Shown here piece by piece: positions 7,544-15,788 of a stretch of DNA of 22,234 bases (the first letter of the stretch is position 1; each line of letters begins with the position of its first letter). The stretch spans positions 1-22,234 of the IMG/VR virus record IMGVR_UViG_3300037153_000208, one strand, 5' to 3'. The notes under the pieces were generated by a model that had not been told where the DNA came from, made no database searches, and worked only from the letters and a program-made list of their open reading frames with translations. The stretch comes from a virus. Made by a program: the position numbers and the translations under genes.

Positions 7544-8152
7544 ATGGCAGGACAGAACCCGCAGGACGTCATCGTCGCCGGCACCGGCGCCGTCTACGTC
7601 GCCCCGGACGGCACGCCGCTGCCGGCCGACCTCGCCGACCTGGCCGACCCGTGGACCGACGTCGGCTACATCAGCGAGGACGGCGCGCAGTTCACCTTCT
7701 CGCGCGACCAGGAAGAGGTCAACGCGTGGCAGGTCTCGACGCCCGTCCGCGTGCTGGTCACGAACGAGCCGATCACGATCGCCTTCGAGCTGCTCCAGTT
7801 CGACCGCGCGACCGTGGCGCTCGCCTTCCGCGGCGGCGACTTCGCCGGCAGCACGGCGCCGTGGACGTACACGCCGCCCGACGCCGGCCAGTCCGACGTA
7901 CACGCGATCACGATCGACGCGATCGACGGCGACTACCAGTTCCGCTTCGCGTTCCCGCGCGTGCAGCTCAGCGAGGACGTCGACTTCTCGCTGGTGCGCT
8001 CGGACGCCGTCCGGCTCCCGCTGACCTTCAACGTGCTCGCGGCGCAGGAGAAGTGGGAGATCATCAGCGACCATCCGGCCTTCGGCGCGGCGGCGGCGCT
8101 GGCGGCGGCCACGAACGGCGGCACGACAAGCAAGACCGCGGCGGCAGCGTGA
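7544..8152 (+). CDS. Major tail (tube) protein
   Basis: 202 aa. The ATG at 7544 is set by AGGAGG at 7531-7536, 7 nt upstream; the frame is open further upstream but without such a site. Features typical of siphovirus tail tube subunits in actinophages: an N-terminal arm with VIVAGTGAVYVAPDGTPLPA, WTDVGYISEDGAQFTFSRDQ (tube beta sandwich), VNAWQVSTPVRVLVTNEPIT and a late strand RLPLTFNVLAAQEKWEI. The C-terminus is Ala/Thr-rich and probably disordered. It polymerises as hexamer rings around the tape measure protein. The strong ribosome site agrees with the high copy number needed. Confidence 0.85.
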   Translation: MAGQNPQDVIVAGTGAVYVAPDGTPLPADLADLADPWTDVGYISEDGAQFTFSRDQEEVNAWQVSTPVRVLVTNEPITIAFELLQFDRATVALAFRGGDFAGSTAPWTYTPPDAGQSDVHAITIDAIDGDYQFRFAFPRVQLSEDVDFSLVRSDAVRLPLTFNVLAAQEKWEIISDHPAFGAAAALAAATNGGTTSKTAAAA

Positions 8153-8153
8153 G

Positions 8154-8513
8154 ATGCCGCGCATCGACATCGCGCTCGTCTACACGGACGGGCGCAAGGA
8201 GGTCGTGACCGTCGGCCGGCCGGCCGACCTGATCGCCTTCGCCGACACATTCGAGAAGGTCGCCCCGAGCGAGCCGCACGTCATCCGCGAGGCCGCGTGG
8301 CTCGCCCACCATGCCCTGCACATCGAGCAGCCGCTCGACGAGTGGGTGCAGACACTCGACGACATCACGACCGAGGACGGCGCGATCGCCGAGATCCGCG
8401 CCGAGCTCGACAAGCGGGACCCTCCCGGCGCCGCCGGCGAGGCGGCCAGCATGACCAGCCTGGCACCGGTCGATCCGCCGGCGACCAGCAGAGAGATCGA
8501 GTCGCACGGGTGA
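8154..8513 (+). CDS. Tail assembly chaperone, first gene
   Basis: 119 aa, starting 1 nt after the tail tube stop. A mainly helical core (GRPADLIAFADTFEKVAPSE, then IREAAWLAHHALHI and EQPLDEWVQTLDDI) followed by a Pro/Ala/Ser linker. Size and place between tail tube and tape measure genes are those of the lambda gpG-type chaperones that coat the tape measure protein during tail assembly. In most siphoviruses a -1 ribosomal frameshift near the 3' end makes a fusion with the next ORF. Here the next ORF is indeed in the -1 frame and overlaps by 4 nt (GTGA), but no clean XXXYYYZ heptamer was found. Identity is by synteny. Confidence 0.7.
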   Translation: MPRIDIALVYTDGRKEVVTVGRPADLIAFADTFEKVAPSEPHVIREAAWLAHHALHIEQPLDEWVQTLDDITTEDGAIAEIRAELDKRDPPGAAGEAASMTSLAPVDPPATSREIESHG

Positions 8514-8812
8514 GCGCCGCGCTCGGCCTCGATCCGACCAGCCTGCTCGAGCTCGACGGGCCGATGTTCGCCGCGCTCGAGCGGGCGGTCGAATCCCGCT
8601 GGACGGCACACGACGAGCTCCAAGCGCTGACGCTCGAGCTCGCGCACGCGCACTTCGTCGCGTTCCTCGGCGCGCACACGAAGCCCGGCACACGGCTGCC
8701 GACACCGATGCGTGTGCCACGCCCGACCGCCGACGGCTTCGAGCGGCCGCCGGTGCTGACCCCGGCAGCGTTCGCCGCCGAGTACGGCCCGACCAGGAGC
8801 TCCGATGCCTGA
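8510..8812 (+). CDS. Tail assembly chaperone, second gene (gpT-like position)
   Basis: 100 aa from GTG 8510, overlapping the first chaperone by 4 nt in the -1 frame. The sequence has a helical start (GLDPTSLLELDGPMFAALER, then AVESRWTAHDELQALTLELA) and a Pro/Arg-rich second half (PTPMRVPRPTADGFERPPVL). Its place immediately before the tape measure gene suggests the T part of a G/GT chaperone pair, made either by its own GTG start or by frameshifting from the upstream gene. The 3' end overlaps the tape measure start by 8 nt. No domain is recognised with certainty. Confidence 0.6.
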   Translation: MSAALGLDPTSLLELDGPMFAALERAVESRWTAHDELQALTLELAHAHFVAFLGAHTKPGTRLPTPMRVPRPTADGFERPPVLTPAAFAAEYGPTRSSDA

Positions 8813-11222
8813 CTCGATCGGCACCGCGTTCGTCGACGTCGCGTTTGACCCGAAGCAGATCGAGGGCCAGGTCGCCGGCCTCGGCGGCAAGATCACCGGC
8901 GGCTTCGGCAAGCTCGGCAGCCTCGGCGGCGCGGCGATGGCGACCGGCATCGGCGCCGCGCTGACAGGCGCCGTGGTCGCCGGCAAGTACCTCTACGACA
9001 TCGGCGAGAAGTTCGACGAGATGGCCGACTCGATCCGAGTCGCGACCGGCGCAACCGGCAAGGAGCTCGACAACCTCGTCGACACCGCCAAGCGGGTCGG
9101 CACCGACGTGCCGACCTCGTTCGAGGACGCCGGCAAGGCCGTCGGCTTCCTGAGCCGCCGGCTCGACCTGACCGGCAAGCCGCTGCGCACGATGAGCGAC
9201 CAGCTGCTCGAGGTCAGCCGCCTGACCAAGACAGACCTGCAGGGCAACATGGAGGCGGCCGCGGCGGCGCTCTCGAAGTTCGGCGTGCCAGCCCAGGACA
9301 GCGCCGCGGCGCTCGACAAGCTGTGGCGGGCCAGCCAGGCGGCGCAGGTTCCGTTCGCCGACCTCGCCAAGGAGCTCGCCCGCTTCGGCACGCCGCTGCA
9401 GGCGTTCGGCTTCGACCTCGACCAGTCGGCCGCGCTGCTCGACTCGTTCCACAAGGCTGGCGTCAACGTGCAGTCGGCGATGGGCGGCCTGACGAAGGGC
9501 CTCGCGTCGCTGGCGAAGGCCGGCAAGGACCCGGTCAAGGGCCTCAAGGACACGGTCAAGCAGATCCAGAACGCCGGCAGCTCGGCCGAGGCGACCGGGA
9601 TCGCGGTCAAGCTGTTCGGCACTCGCGCCGGCCCCGAGCTCGCGAAGGCGATCCGCTCGGGCGCGCTCTCCTTCGACGACCTGCAAAAGACGATCGCGGA
9701 CGGCCGCGAGACGATCATCGGCGCCGGCAAGGACACCGCCGACTTCGCCGAGCAGTGGCAGCTCTTCAAGAACCGGATCGCTGTTGGCCTCGCGCCCGTC
9801 GCCGAGAAGCTGTTTACCGCGATCGGCCAGGGGATGGCCGCGCTGAACAAGGAGATGCCGAAGCTGAGCAAGGAGCTCAAGGACGAGCTCGGCCCGGCGC
9901 TCGACGACCTCGGCCCGGCCTTCGACGAGATCGGCGACGCGATCAAGGACCTCACGCCGGTCTGGAAGATCCTCGGCGAGGTCGTGCTCTCGACGATGCG
10001 CGTGATGATCGTCTCGATCAAGGCCTTCGCCGACATCCTCGCCGGCACGATCAAGGTGATCAGCGGGCTGCTGCACGGCGACTTCGGCCAGGCCTGGGAA
10101 GGCGCCAAGCAGATCGTCAGCGGCTTCGCCGACTACTTCAAGGCGCTCCTTCAGAGCGGCGTGCTCGGGCTGCTCGGCCAGATGGTCGGCCCGATCAAGA
10201 CCGCTGCGACGAACCTCGGCAAGGCGATCTACGACGGGATCGTCGCCGGCGTCAGCGCGCTCGCCGGCTTCATCTCGACGACGACCGGCGCGATCGCCTC
10301 CGCGCTGACCTCGGCGGTAGGTGCGGTCAGGAGCGCGGCGACCAGCGTCGGCCGGGCGATCTACGACGGAGTGGTCGCCGGCGTGACCGGGATCGGGGCG
10401 TTCGTCGCCGGCGTCTACAACGGCTTCGTCTCGATCGCGAGCGGCGCCGCAGGAGCGGTCAAGACCGCCGCGACCGCTGTCGGCAAGGCCGTCTACGACG
10501 GCGTGGTGGCAGGGATCACCGGCATCGGGACGTTCGTCGCCAACGTGTTCCGCGGCTTCGAGTCGATCGCGACCAGCGTGGTCGGCGAGGTCAAGACGGC
10601 CGCCGGCAAGGTCGGCAAGGCGATCTACGACGGGATCAGCGGGGCGATCACCGGCATCGGCGGCGAGGTCGCGAGTGTGGTCGGCGGGCTCGCCGGCAAG
10701 ATCACCGGCCTCGTAGGGAAGATCGGCGACGCCGCGCACGACATCGGCCACGCCATCTTCGCTGGCATCACCGGCGCGGTCGGCGACATCGCCGGCAATG
10801 TGTGGTCGAAGCTGAACGACGTCTACAACACGATCAAGGGCTGGCTCGACAAGCTGCGCTCGATCGCCGGCTCGGTCGGCGGCGTGCTCTCGAACCTGAA
10901 CCCGCTCAAGGCGGCGCCACTACCGCCCGAGGGCGGCGGCGAAGCGCCGGCGACGGCAGCTCGAGCTGGCCTCGGAGCCGCGCCGGCGAGCGCGAGCGCG
11001 ACGACGATGGGCGCCGGAACGATGTACGGCCAGCGCTCCCCGTTCGCAGGGCTGGCAAGCGCGATCCGAACGGCGAGCGCCACCGTGCCGACGGTCGGGC
11101 CGGCGGCCACCGTCGTCCGCGTGTTCATCGGCGACCAGGAGCTCCGAGGGATCGTCCGCACCGAGGTCAGCTACTCGGACGACCAGCTCGCCCGGACGCT
11201 GCTCGCAGGAGCGACGCGATGA
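8805..11222 (+). CDS. Tape measure protein
   Basis: 805 aa, the longest gene here. It fixes tail length and is ejected ahead of the DNA. N-terminal part: IGTAFVDVAFDPKQIEGQVA, a Gly/Ala-rich hydrophobic stretch (AAMATGIGAALTGAVVAGKY), then TMP-family helices (MADSIRVATGATGKELDNLV; VPTSFEDAGKAVGFLSRRLD). Residues of about 320-400 are amphipathic and charged. From about residue 464 to 667 there are four full copies plus one partial copy of a 44-residue module with the core GKAIYDGIVAGV. The C-terminus has an Ala/Pro linker and a beta-type end (VVRVFIGDQELRGIVRTEVS). The ATG overlaps the preceding gene by 8 nt, with GGAG close upstream; the stop forms an ATGA overlap with the next gene. Confidence 0.9.
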   Translation: MPDSIGTAFVDVAFDPKQIEGQVAGLGGKITGGFGKLGSLGGAAMATGIGAALTGAVVAGKYLYDIGEKFDEMADSIRVATGATGKELDNLVDTAKRVGTDVPTSFEDAGKAVGFLSRRLDLTGKPLRTMSDQLLEVSRLTKTDLQGNMEAAAAALSKFGVPAQDSAAALDKLWRASQAAQVPFADLAKELARFGTPLQAFGFDLDQSAALLDSFHKAGVNVQSAMGGLTKGLASLAKAGKDPVKGLKDTVKQIQNAGSSAEATGIAVKLFGTRAGPELAKAIRSGALSFDDLQKTIADGRETIIGAGKDTADFAEQWQLFKNRIAVGLAPVAEKLFTAIGQGMAALNKEMPKLSKELKDELGPALDDLGPAFDEIGDAIKDLTPVWKILGEVVLSTMRVMIVSIKAFADILAGTIKVISGLLHGDFGQAWEGAKQIVSGFADYFKALLQSGVLGLLGQMVGPIKTAATNLGKAIYDGIVAGVSALAGFISTTTGAIASALTSAVGAVRSAATSVGRAIYDGVVAGVTGIGAFVAGVYNGFVSIASGAAGAVKTAATAVGKAVYDGVVAGITGIGTFVANVFRGFESIATSVVGEVKTAAGKVGKAIYDGISGAITGIGGEVASVVGGLAGKITGLVGKIGDAAHDIGHAIFAGITGAVGDIAGNVWSKLNDVYNTIKGWLDKLRSIAGSVGGVLSNLNPLKAAPLPPEGGGEAPATAARAGLGAAPASASATTMGAGTMYGQRSPFAGLASAIRTASATVPTVGPAATVVRVFIGDQELRGIVRTEVSYSDDQLARTLLAGATR
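10194..10810 (+). repeat. 132-bp tandem repeat inside the tape measure gene
   Basis: The codons for the core (G-K-A-I-Y-D-G) recur with an exact 132-bp period: the Ala codon of the core falls at 10224, 10356, 10488, 10620 and 10752. Each unit encodes 44 residues, about IKTAATNLGKAIYDGIVAGV plus a hydrophobic Gly/Ala/Ile/Val second half. Copies 1-4 are full; copy 5 fades out near 10800. No insertion or deletion disturbs the spacing, so the length of the unit is conserved even where the sequence has drifted. Confidence 0.85.
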
Positions 11223-12046
11223 CAGACTGGCTCGCGGTCGGCCCGTTCGACTCCGTGGTCGCGACGATCGCGATCACCGACGCATCGCACCTGCACCTCG
11301 TCCGCTCGGGCCCCTCGGGCGTCGAGGCTGCGGTCCGCGGCTACGACCCGTTCGTCGTAGCGCCCGGCGCCAGCACCGTGATCGTGCGCGACTACGAGGC
11401 GCCGATCGGCGTCGAGCTCCACTACCGCGTGTGGCTCGACGAGGGCGAGATCGTCGGGCCGACCGAGGGCGACATCAGCGTGCCGGCGAGCGCGAGCGAC
11501 GACCCTTGGCTGGTCGATCTCGTCCGGCCGACGAACACGCAGCGGGTCGTCGTCCAGGCGCTGCCCGAGCTCGCGCACGACGCGCCGGCAGGCATTCACT
11601 GGGTGCTCAACCGACGCACGCCGATCTTCGCCGGCGACGTCGCGCACACGCCGACGTGCGAGCTCACGTTCGTGACCGCCGACGAGCAGGCGCGCGAGCG
11701 GGCCCGAGCGACGCTCGGCAACGGCGTCCCCGTCCTGCTGCGCACACCGCCCGAGCAGGGCGTCGGCAACCTCTACCTCGCCGTGCCGAGCTGGCGCGAG
11801 CAGCGAGTCTCGCGGCTCAGCCTGCACGGCGACCGCCGCTTCGTCGTCGCCGCCGTCCAAGTAGCCCGGCCCGACCCGGCGCTATACGTGCCGATCCCGC
11901 CGATGACCTACACGCGGCTGCTCGAGCTGCACGACACCTACGCCGACGTCAAGGCCGCCTATGCCAGCTATAGCGCGCTCCTCTACGACTACAGCGCCGT
12001 GCCGGGCGCAGCCGACGTCCAGCCCTGGCCGCCGAGGGACGTGTGA
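11219..12046 (+). CDS. Distal tail / minor tail protein
   Basis: 275 aa, ATGA overlap with the tape measure stop. The N-terminal half is beta-rich and resembles a fibronectin-like strand set (DWLAVGPFDSVVATIAITDA, then APIGVELHYRVWLDEGEIVG). The C-terminal half (DEQARERARATLGNGVPVLL, RTPPEQGVGNLYLAVPSW) matches the minor tail proteins that follow the tape measure in many actinophages, with a conserved end around PIPPMTYTRLLELHDTYADV and a final WPPRDV. It probably forms the ring joining the tube to the tail tip (Dit role). It overlaps the next gene by 4 nt (GTGA). Synteny and recalled likeness; no structure-level evidence. Confidence 0.7.
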   Translation: MTDWLAVGPFDSVVATIAITDASHLHLVRSGPSGVEAAVRGYDPFVVAPGASTVIVRDYEAPIGVELHYRVWLDEGEIVGPTEGDISVPASASDDPWLVDLVRPTNTQRVVVQALPELAHDAPAGIHWVLNRRTPIFAGDVAHTPTCELTFVTADEQARERARATLGNGVPVLLRTPPEQGVGNLYLAVPSWREQRVSRLSLHGDRRFVVAAVQVARPDPALYVPIPPMTYTRLLELHDTYADVKAAYASYSALLYDYSAVPGAADVQPWPPRDV

Positions 12047-13692
12047 GGCCGGTCGGCGACACCTTCCTCGCGTCGCTCCGCGACGACCACCTCGTCGCCG
12101 CCGCCGCCGAGCTGCGCTGGCCCGGCGACACCGAGTGGGTGCCCGTGCCGATCGTCGGCGGCGCGATCACGATGGACCGCACCTCGGCCGTCATGCGCAC
12201 CGGCCAGATCACGGTCCCCTGGTCGCTCGAGGCCGGGACCGACCTCGGCGTCGACCTGCGCGAGCTCCCGTTCGGCGGCTACTGCCGCCCATACCGCGGC
12301 CTCCGCTACGGCGACGGCACGACCGAGCTCTGCCGGCTCGGCACCCTCCGCATCGAGTCGGTCGCTTGGCGCACGGACGAGACGGCGACGCTCGAGCTCG
12401 CCGACCGGATGGCGCAAGTGCGAGACGAGCCATTCCAGGCGCCCTACATGCCGACGCCGAAGCCGACGGTCACGCGCACCGGCACAGTCGCCGACACCTC
12501 GCCGCTGCAGATCACCGGCCTCGCGACGACCAGCGACCTCACCGTCGGGATGGCGGTCGCCGGCCCGACCGTCCTGCCCGGCACGGTCATCACGTCGATC
12601 GACAGCCCGACCGCCGTCACGGTCAACCAGGAGATCGCGCTCCGCGTGCGACGCAACGCCCACCTCGTGAAGGGCCGCGCCTACCTCGACCGCATGGGCG
12701 ACGTCAGCGGAATCACGATCGGCATGACCGTGACCTCGGACACGCCGACCGACCTCTACCCCGGCACGACCGTGACCGCGGTCTACAACCCGCCGCGCAA
12801 CGGGCGCAACGTGCTGCTCAACCAGGGCGCCGCCGACACCGCGAGCCGCGCGCTCTACTTCAGCTTCGGCGGCACGACTGCCAGCTTCTCGTTCGTCTTC
12901 GGCGGCAACATCACCGTCGGCCGCGCGGCCGGTGAGATCGTGCAGGCCGTCTTCGGCGACGAGATCGCCTACCAGATCCTCTACGACCCGCCCTACGAAC
13001 TGCTCAACACTGCCTACACCGACTCGCGCGTCGACGCCGTGCTCGACCTTGCCCGAGCCTCGAGCGCGTTCGCCTTCTTCGACGCGAACGGTGACTTCGT
13101 GTTCACCGACCTCCCCTCGGTCGAGGCCGACGACTCCGTGTGGACGGTCGACGCCGGCGAGACGGGCGTGCTCGTTTCGGACGTCGAAGCGCTCGACCGC
13201 ACCGGCATCTACAACGGCGTCATCGTCCAGGGGCAGGCCAGCCCCGATCTGCCGCCGCTGCAGGCGATGGTCGTCGACGACGACCCGGAGAGCCCGACCC
13301 GCTGGGGCGGGCCCTACGGGCGCGTCGTTCGGATCGAGCAGTCCAGCGTCGTGCTCACGGTCGCTCAGGCGCAGGCGGCCGCGGCCGCGCTGCTCGACGC
13401 CCGCCTCGGCCTCAGCCGATCAATCGCGCTGACCGCCGCACCGAACCCGGCGCTCGAGCCCGGCGACGTGATCACCGTCACCTTCGAGGACGGCCGCCAG
13501 GAGCGCCACGTCGTCGACGCGATCGCCGTCGGCCTCGAGGCGACGGCCGCGCAGCAGCTGACCACCCGGTCCCGCTGGAGGCCGGGCGACGACGACTGGA
13601 CGCCGCTGCCGACGCCGAGCCGCGCCGTCTACGTCGGCGACGCCGCCTGGGAGCTCGCCCGCACCGCCCGCGTCGTCAAGGCCGGCGGATGA
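12043..13692 (+). CDS. Tail hub protein (DUF5047-like) with inserted duplicated module
   Basis: 549 aa, GTG start overlapping the previous stop. The N-terminal part (ELRWPGDTEWVPVPIVGGAI, RTGQITVPW, then CRLGTLRIESVAWRTDETAT) is typical of DUF5047-type minor tail proteins, with gp27/hub-like folds. The same family resumes at about residue 290 (FSFVFGGNITVGRAAGEIVQ; AFAFFDANGDFVFTDLPSVE) and ends with PALEPGDVITVTFEDGRQER. Between them, about residues 143-285, are two similar beta modules: one around GLATTSDLTVGMAVAGPTVL with PGTVITSIDSPTAVTVNQ, one around GDVSGITIGMTVTSDTPTDL with PGTTVTAVYNPP. They look like an insertion, perhaps a surface or carbohydrate-contact domain. It ends in an ATGA overlap with the next gene. 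Confidence 0.7.
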   Translation: MRPVGDTFLASLRDDHLVAAAAELRWPGDTEWVPVPIVGGAITMDRTSAVMRTGQITVPWSLEAGTDLGVDLRELPFGGYCRPYRGLRYGDGTTELCRLGTLRIESVAWRTDETATLELADRMAQVRDEPFQAPYMPTPKPTVTRTGTVADTSPLQITGLATTSDLTVGMAVAGPTVLPGTVITSIDSPTAVTVNQEIALRVRRNAHLVKGRAYLDRMGDVSGITIGMTVTSDTPTDLYPGTTVTAVYNPPRNGRNVLLNQGAADTASRALYFSFGGTTASFSFVFGGNITVGRAAGEIVQAVFGDEIAYQILYDPPYELLNTAYTDSRVDAVLDLARASSAFAFFDANGDFVFTDLPSVEADDSVWTVDAGETGVLVSDVEALDRTGIYNGVIVQGQASPDLPPLQAMVVDDDPESPTRWGGPYGRVVRIEQSSVVLTVAQAQAAAAALLDARLGLSRSIALTAAPNPALEPGDVITVTFEDGRQERHVVDAIAVGLEATAAQQLTTRSRWRPGDDDWTPLPTPSRAVYVGDAAWELARTARVVKAGG

Positions 13693-13982
13693 GCTCGAAC
13701 GGCCGGACGAGCACGCCGAACCCGCCGCCCGCCAGCCGCGACCTCATGCGCGTGCTGCGCCGGCAGGTCGGCACAGCCGGAGGCAGCGGAGGCCTCAGCC
13801 TGATTGTCGGCGAGTCGCGCGACCCGAACCCGGACGCCAGCTTCGTGGACGTGAGGATCGGCGGCGCCGACTACACGATCCCCAAGCTGCAAAGCATGGG
13901 CTCGATCAGCGCCGGCCGCCCCGTCTACATCCTCGTCGACTCGACGTTCAACACCATGCTCGCCCTCGGGTGGGTCACCTAG
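13689..13982 (+). CDS. Small baseplate-like tail protein
   Basis: 97 aa, ATGA overlap with the hub gene. After a Ser/Pro/Arg-rich start, the sequence runs GLSLIVGESRDPNPDASFVD, then VRIGGADYTIPKLQSMGSIS and AGRPVYILVDSTFNTMLALG. The strand pattern (V-R-I-G-G...I-P-K-L...G-R-P-V-Y-I-L-V-D) is that of an OB-fold-like barrel, as found in the hub/spike region of tail tips, where small OB proteins link the hub to the central spike. No enzymatic residues. Placed between the hub and the fibre gene, so a tail-tip part is likely; the exact role is not known. Confidence 0.55.
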   Translation: MSSNGRTSTPNPPPASRDLMRVLRRQVGTAGGSGGLSLIVGESRDPNPDASFVDVRIGGADYTIPKLQSMGSISAGRPVYILVDSTFNTMLALGWVT

Positions 13983-14002
13983 CGAAAAGGGAGGACACCG
14001 CC

Positions 14003-14692
14003 ATGCCGACCACGCCCGTCCTTCAGCTCCCGTTCCCGGGCGACACCGACCCGGCAGACGTCCCGACCGACGTGCAGGACCTCGCCGAGCGCGTCGAGGC
14101 CGTGCGCGGAGCTCCGAACGGGCTCGCCGCGCTCGACAGCAGCGGCAAGCTGCCGACCGGCCAGCGCGCCGCCGTGCCGCTGGTGGCCGCGCTGCCCGCC
14201 TCGCCAGCCGACGGCGAGGAGGTGATCCTGTGCGACAACGTCAGCGCCCCGGCCTACGCCTGGCGGCTGCGCTGGAACGCGACCGACGGCCGCTGGCAGT
14301 TCCTCGGCGGTACCGGCTACCGCAACGCCGTCGCCGCCTCAGAAACGACGACGACGATCGGCAGCTACGTCAACCTGGCGACGCTCGGCCCGCGCGTCAC
14401 GATCCCTCGAGCTGGCGACTACACGGCGCGGTTCGGCTGCACCGTGATCGACTCGGCCGCCGACTCGCAGATCAACATCGGCCTCGGCATCGGCGACTGG
14501 AGCGGAGCTCCGCTCGCCGAGGCCCGAGGACATATCTCTGCGGCCAACTACCACCTGACGATCGCCGGCGAGGCGCAGCTCACCGGGCTCGCCGCCGGCG
14601 CCGAGCTCCGCGCCAAGTACCAGCACGCGATCGCCGGCACCCTGACCGTCCTCAACCGATTTCTGACCGTCTCCCCGACCCGCCTCAGCTGA
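14003..14692 (+). CDS. Tail tip / receptor-binding fibre protein
   Basis: 229 aa. The ATG at 14003 follows a very good ribosome site, AAAAGGGAGG (13985-13994), 8 nt upstream, so expression is set independently of the upstream gene. The N-terminus (PVLQLPFPGDTDPADVPTDV, then QDLAERVEAVRGAPNGLAAL and DSSGKLPTGQ) is the usual attachment stretch of short actinophage fibres. It is followed by a linker (AALPASPADGEEVILCDN, WRLRWNATDGRWQFLGG) and a beta-sandwich head from about residue 110 (TTTIGSYVNLATLGPRVTIP; GTLTVLNRFLTVSP), resembling a C1q/jelly-roll-like receptor-binding head. Probably binds the host surface. It ends in TGATG, overlapping the lysin. Confidence 0.65.
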   Translation: MPTTPVLQLPFPGDTDPADVPTDVQDLAERVEAVRGAPNGLAALDSSGKLPTGQRAAVPLVAALPASPADGEEVILCDNVSAPAYAWRLRWNATDGRWQFLGGTGYRNAVAASETTTTIGSYVNLATLGPRVTIPRAGDYTARFGCTVIDSAADSQINIGLGIGDWSGAPLAEARGHISAANYHLTIAGEAQLTGLAAGAELRAKYQHAIAGTLTVLNRFLTVSPTRLS

Positions 14693-15630
14693 TGGCTACC
14701 GGCGACCAGTGGTGGGAGAAGGGCTACCCCGGCGGGCCGATGGTCAAGGTCGCCGGCTTCCCGCGGCCGCTCTACCCGCCCGACGCCGCGCAGCACGGCA
14801 AGACGCCCTCCGTCGATGGGCCCGACGTCGTCGCGTACAAGCGGACCGTCAGCCGCGCCGGCCGCTGGCCGTGGGACAAGTTCGACGACTCCTACTCGAA
14901 CGGCTTTTCACATGGCAAGAGCGGCAACGTCGGCGAGACGGGCGTCGCCGGCGTCCAGCGGCAGGGGCACATCGACGCGACCGGCTGGATCGGTCAACAG
15001 ACCTTCAACCTGCTCCGCTCGATCAGGATCCCCGACGGCCTACCGCACGCCGGCGACCCCGCGATGGACGCGACCGCCGTCGAGCTCATCAACCAGGCGT
15101 GGGGCGACTTCCACGGCTCCGAGCCTGCGCCCGACCGCGGCGGCACCGTCCGCGAGGCCGCGCTCAAGCGGGCGATCACGCAGCTCGGCACCTGCGAGTC
15201 GCCGAGCGGCTCGAACCTGCAGCAGTACGGCGCCTGGTACGGCGTCAACGGCGAGCCCTGGTGCGCGATCTTCGACACCTGGTGCTTCGAGCTCGGCGCC
15301 GCCGACATCGACAAGGACAGCCCGAGTTTCGTGCGCGGCAGCCGCTACGCCTACTGCCCCTACGTCGTCTCGGACGCCCGCGCCGGCCGCTACGGGCTCT
15401 CGACCACCGACGACCCGATCCCCGGCGACCTCGTCGTCTACGACTGGCAGGGCGACGGCACCTACGACCACATCGGGATTTTCGAGAAGTGGCTCAGCGG
15501 CACAACCGACTTCTCCGCGATCGAGGGGAACACAAGCTACTCGAGCAATTCGAACGGCGGCGAGGTCATGCGCCGCTCGAGGAGCCGCGGCGACCAGGGA
15601 ACCGTGTTCGTGCGCGTCGCCGAGCCGTGA
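14692..15630 (+). CDS. Endolysin: peptidoglycan-binding plus CHAP domain
   Basis: 312 aa, starting one base inside the fibre stop. Residues of about 40-115 contain a PG-binding-like helical module (VVAYKRTVSRAGRWPWDKFD; GVAGVQRQGHIDATGWIGQQ). Residues of about 155-312 form a CHAP amidase/endopeptidase: nucleophile Cys191 in GEPWCAIFDTWCFEL, His260 in YDHIGIF, and Asn280 in IEGNTSYSS as the usual third residue; DPIPGDLVVYDWQGDGTYDH is typical of the fold. It cuts peptidoglycan at the end of infection. No signal peptide is seen, so release depends on the holin(s) encoded next. The stop overlaps the next gene in a GTGA. Confidence 0.9.
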   Translation: MATGDQWWEKGYPGGPMVKVAGFPRPLYPPDAAQHGKTPSVDGPDVVAYKRTVSRAGRWPWDKFDDSYSNGFSHGKSGNVGETGVAGVQRQGHIDATGWIGQQTFNLLRSIRIPDGLPHAGDPAMDATAVELINQAWGDFHGSEPAPDRGGTVREAALKRAITQLGTCESPSGSNLQQYGAWYGVNGEPWCAIFDTWCFELGAADIDKDSPSFVRGSRYAYCPYVVSDARAGRYGLSTTDDPIPGDLVVYDWQGDGTYDHIGIFEKWLSGTTDFSAIEGNTSYSSNSNGGEVMRRSRSRGDQGTVFVRVAEP

Positions 15631-15788
15631 CCACTGCGCAGCGCCTAGTCGTCGGCGCCATTCTCGGCGCCTGGCTCGCCGGCGTGCTCGTCGCGCTCGT
15701 CGACGGCGCGACCGTGCTGCGAGTGACGACGCCGCTGATGACCACCGTGCTCGGCTTCGTGTTCACGGCGAAGGCGACGACCCGCTGA
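15627..15788 (+). CDS. Small holin candidate, two membrane segments
   Basis: 53 aa from GTG 15627, in a GTGA overlap with the endolysin. Two hydrophobic segments are visible: about residues 6-25 (RLVVGAILGAWLAGVLVALV) and about 31-48 (LRVTTPLMTTVLGFVFTA), with a short polar turn (DGA) and a basic C-terminus. Size, hairpin topology and place directly after the lysin suggest a class II-like holin that forms the membrane lesion for lysin export. It could instead be an antiholin partner of the next gene. It ends in TGATG, coupled to the next start. Confidence 0.65.
   Translation: MTTAQRLVVGAILGAWLAGVLVALVDGATVLRVTTPLMTTVLGFVFTAKATTR

Noticed and set aside
8064-10751. 895-aa leftward ORF opposite the tape measure and chaperone genes
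   Set aside because: It is antisense to clearly coding, repeat-bearing tape measure sequence, has an Arg/Asp/Ala-only composition and no ribosome site. GC-rich genes with GAG/CTC codons leave the opposite strand free of stops.
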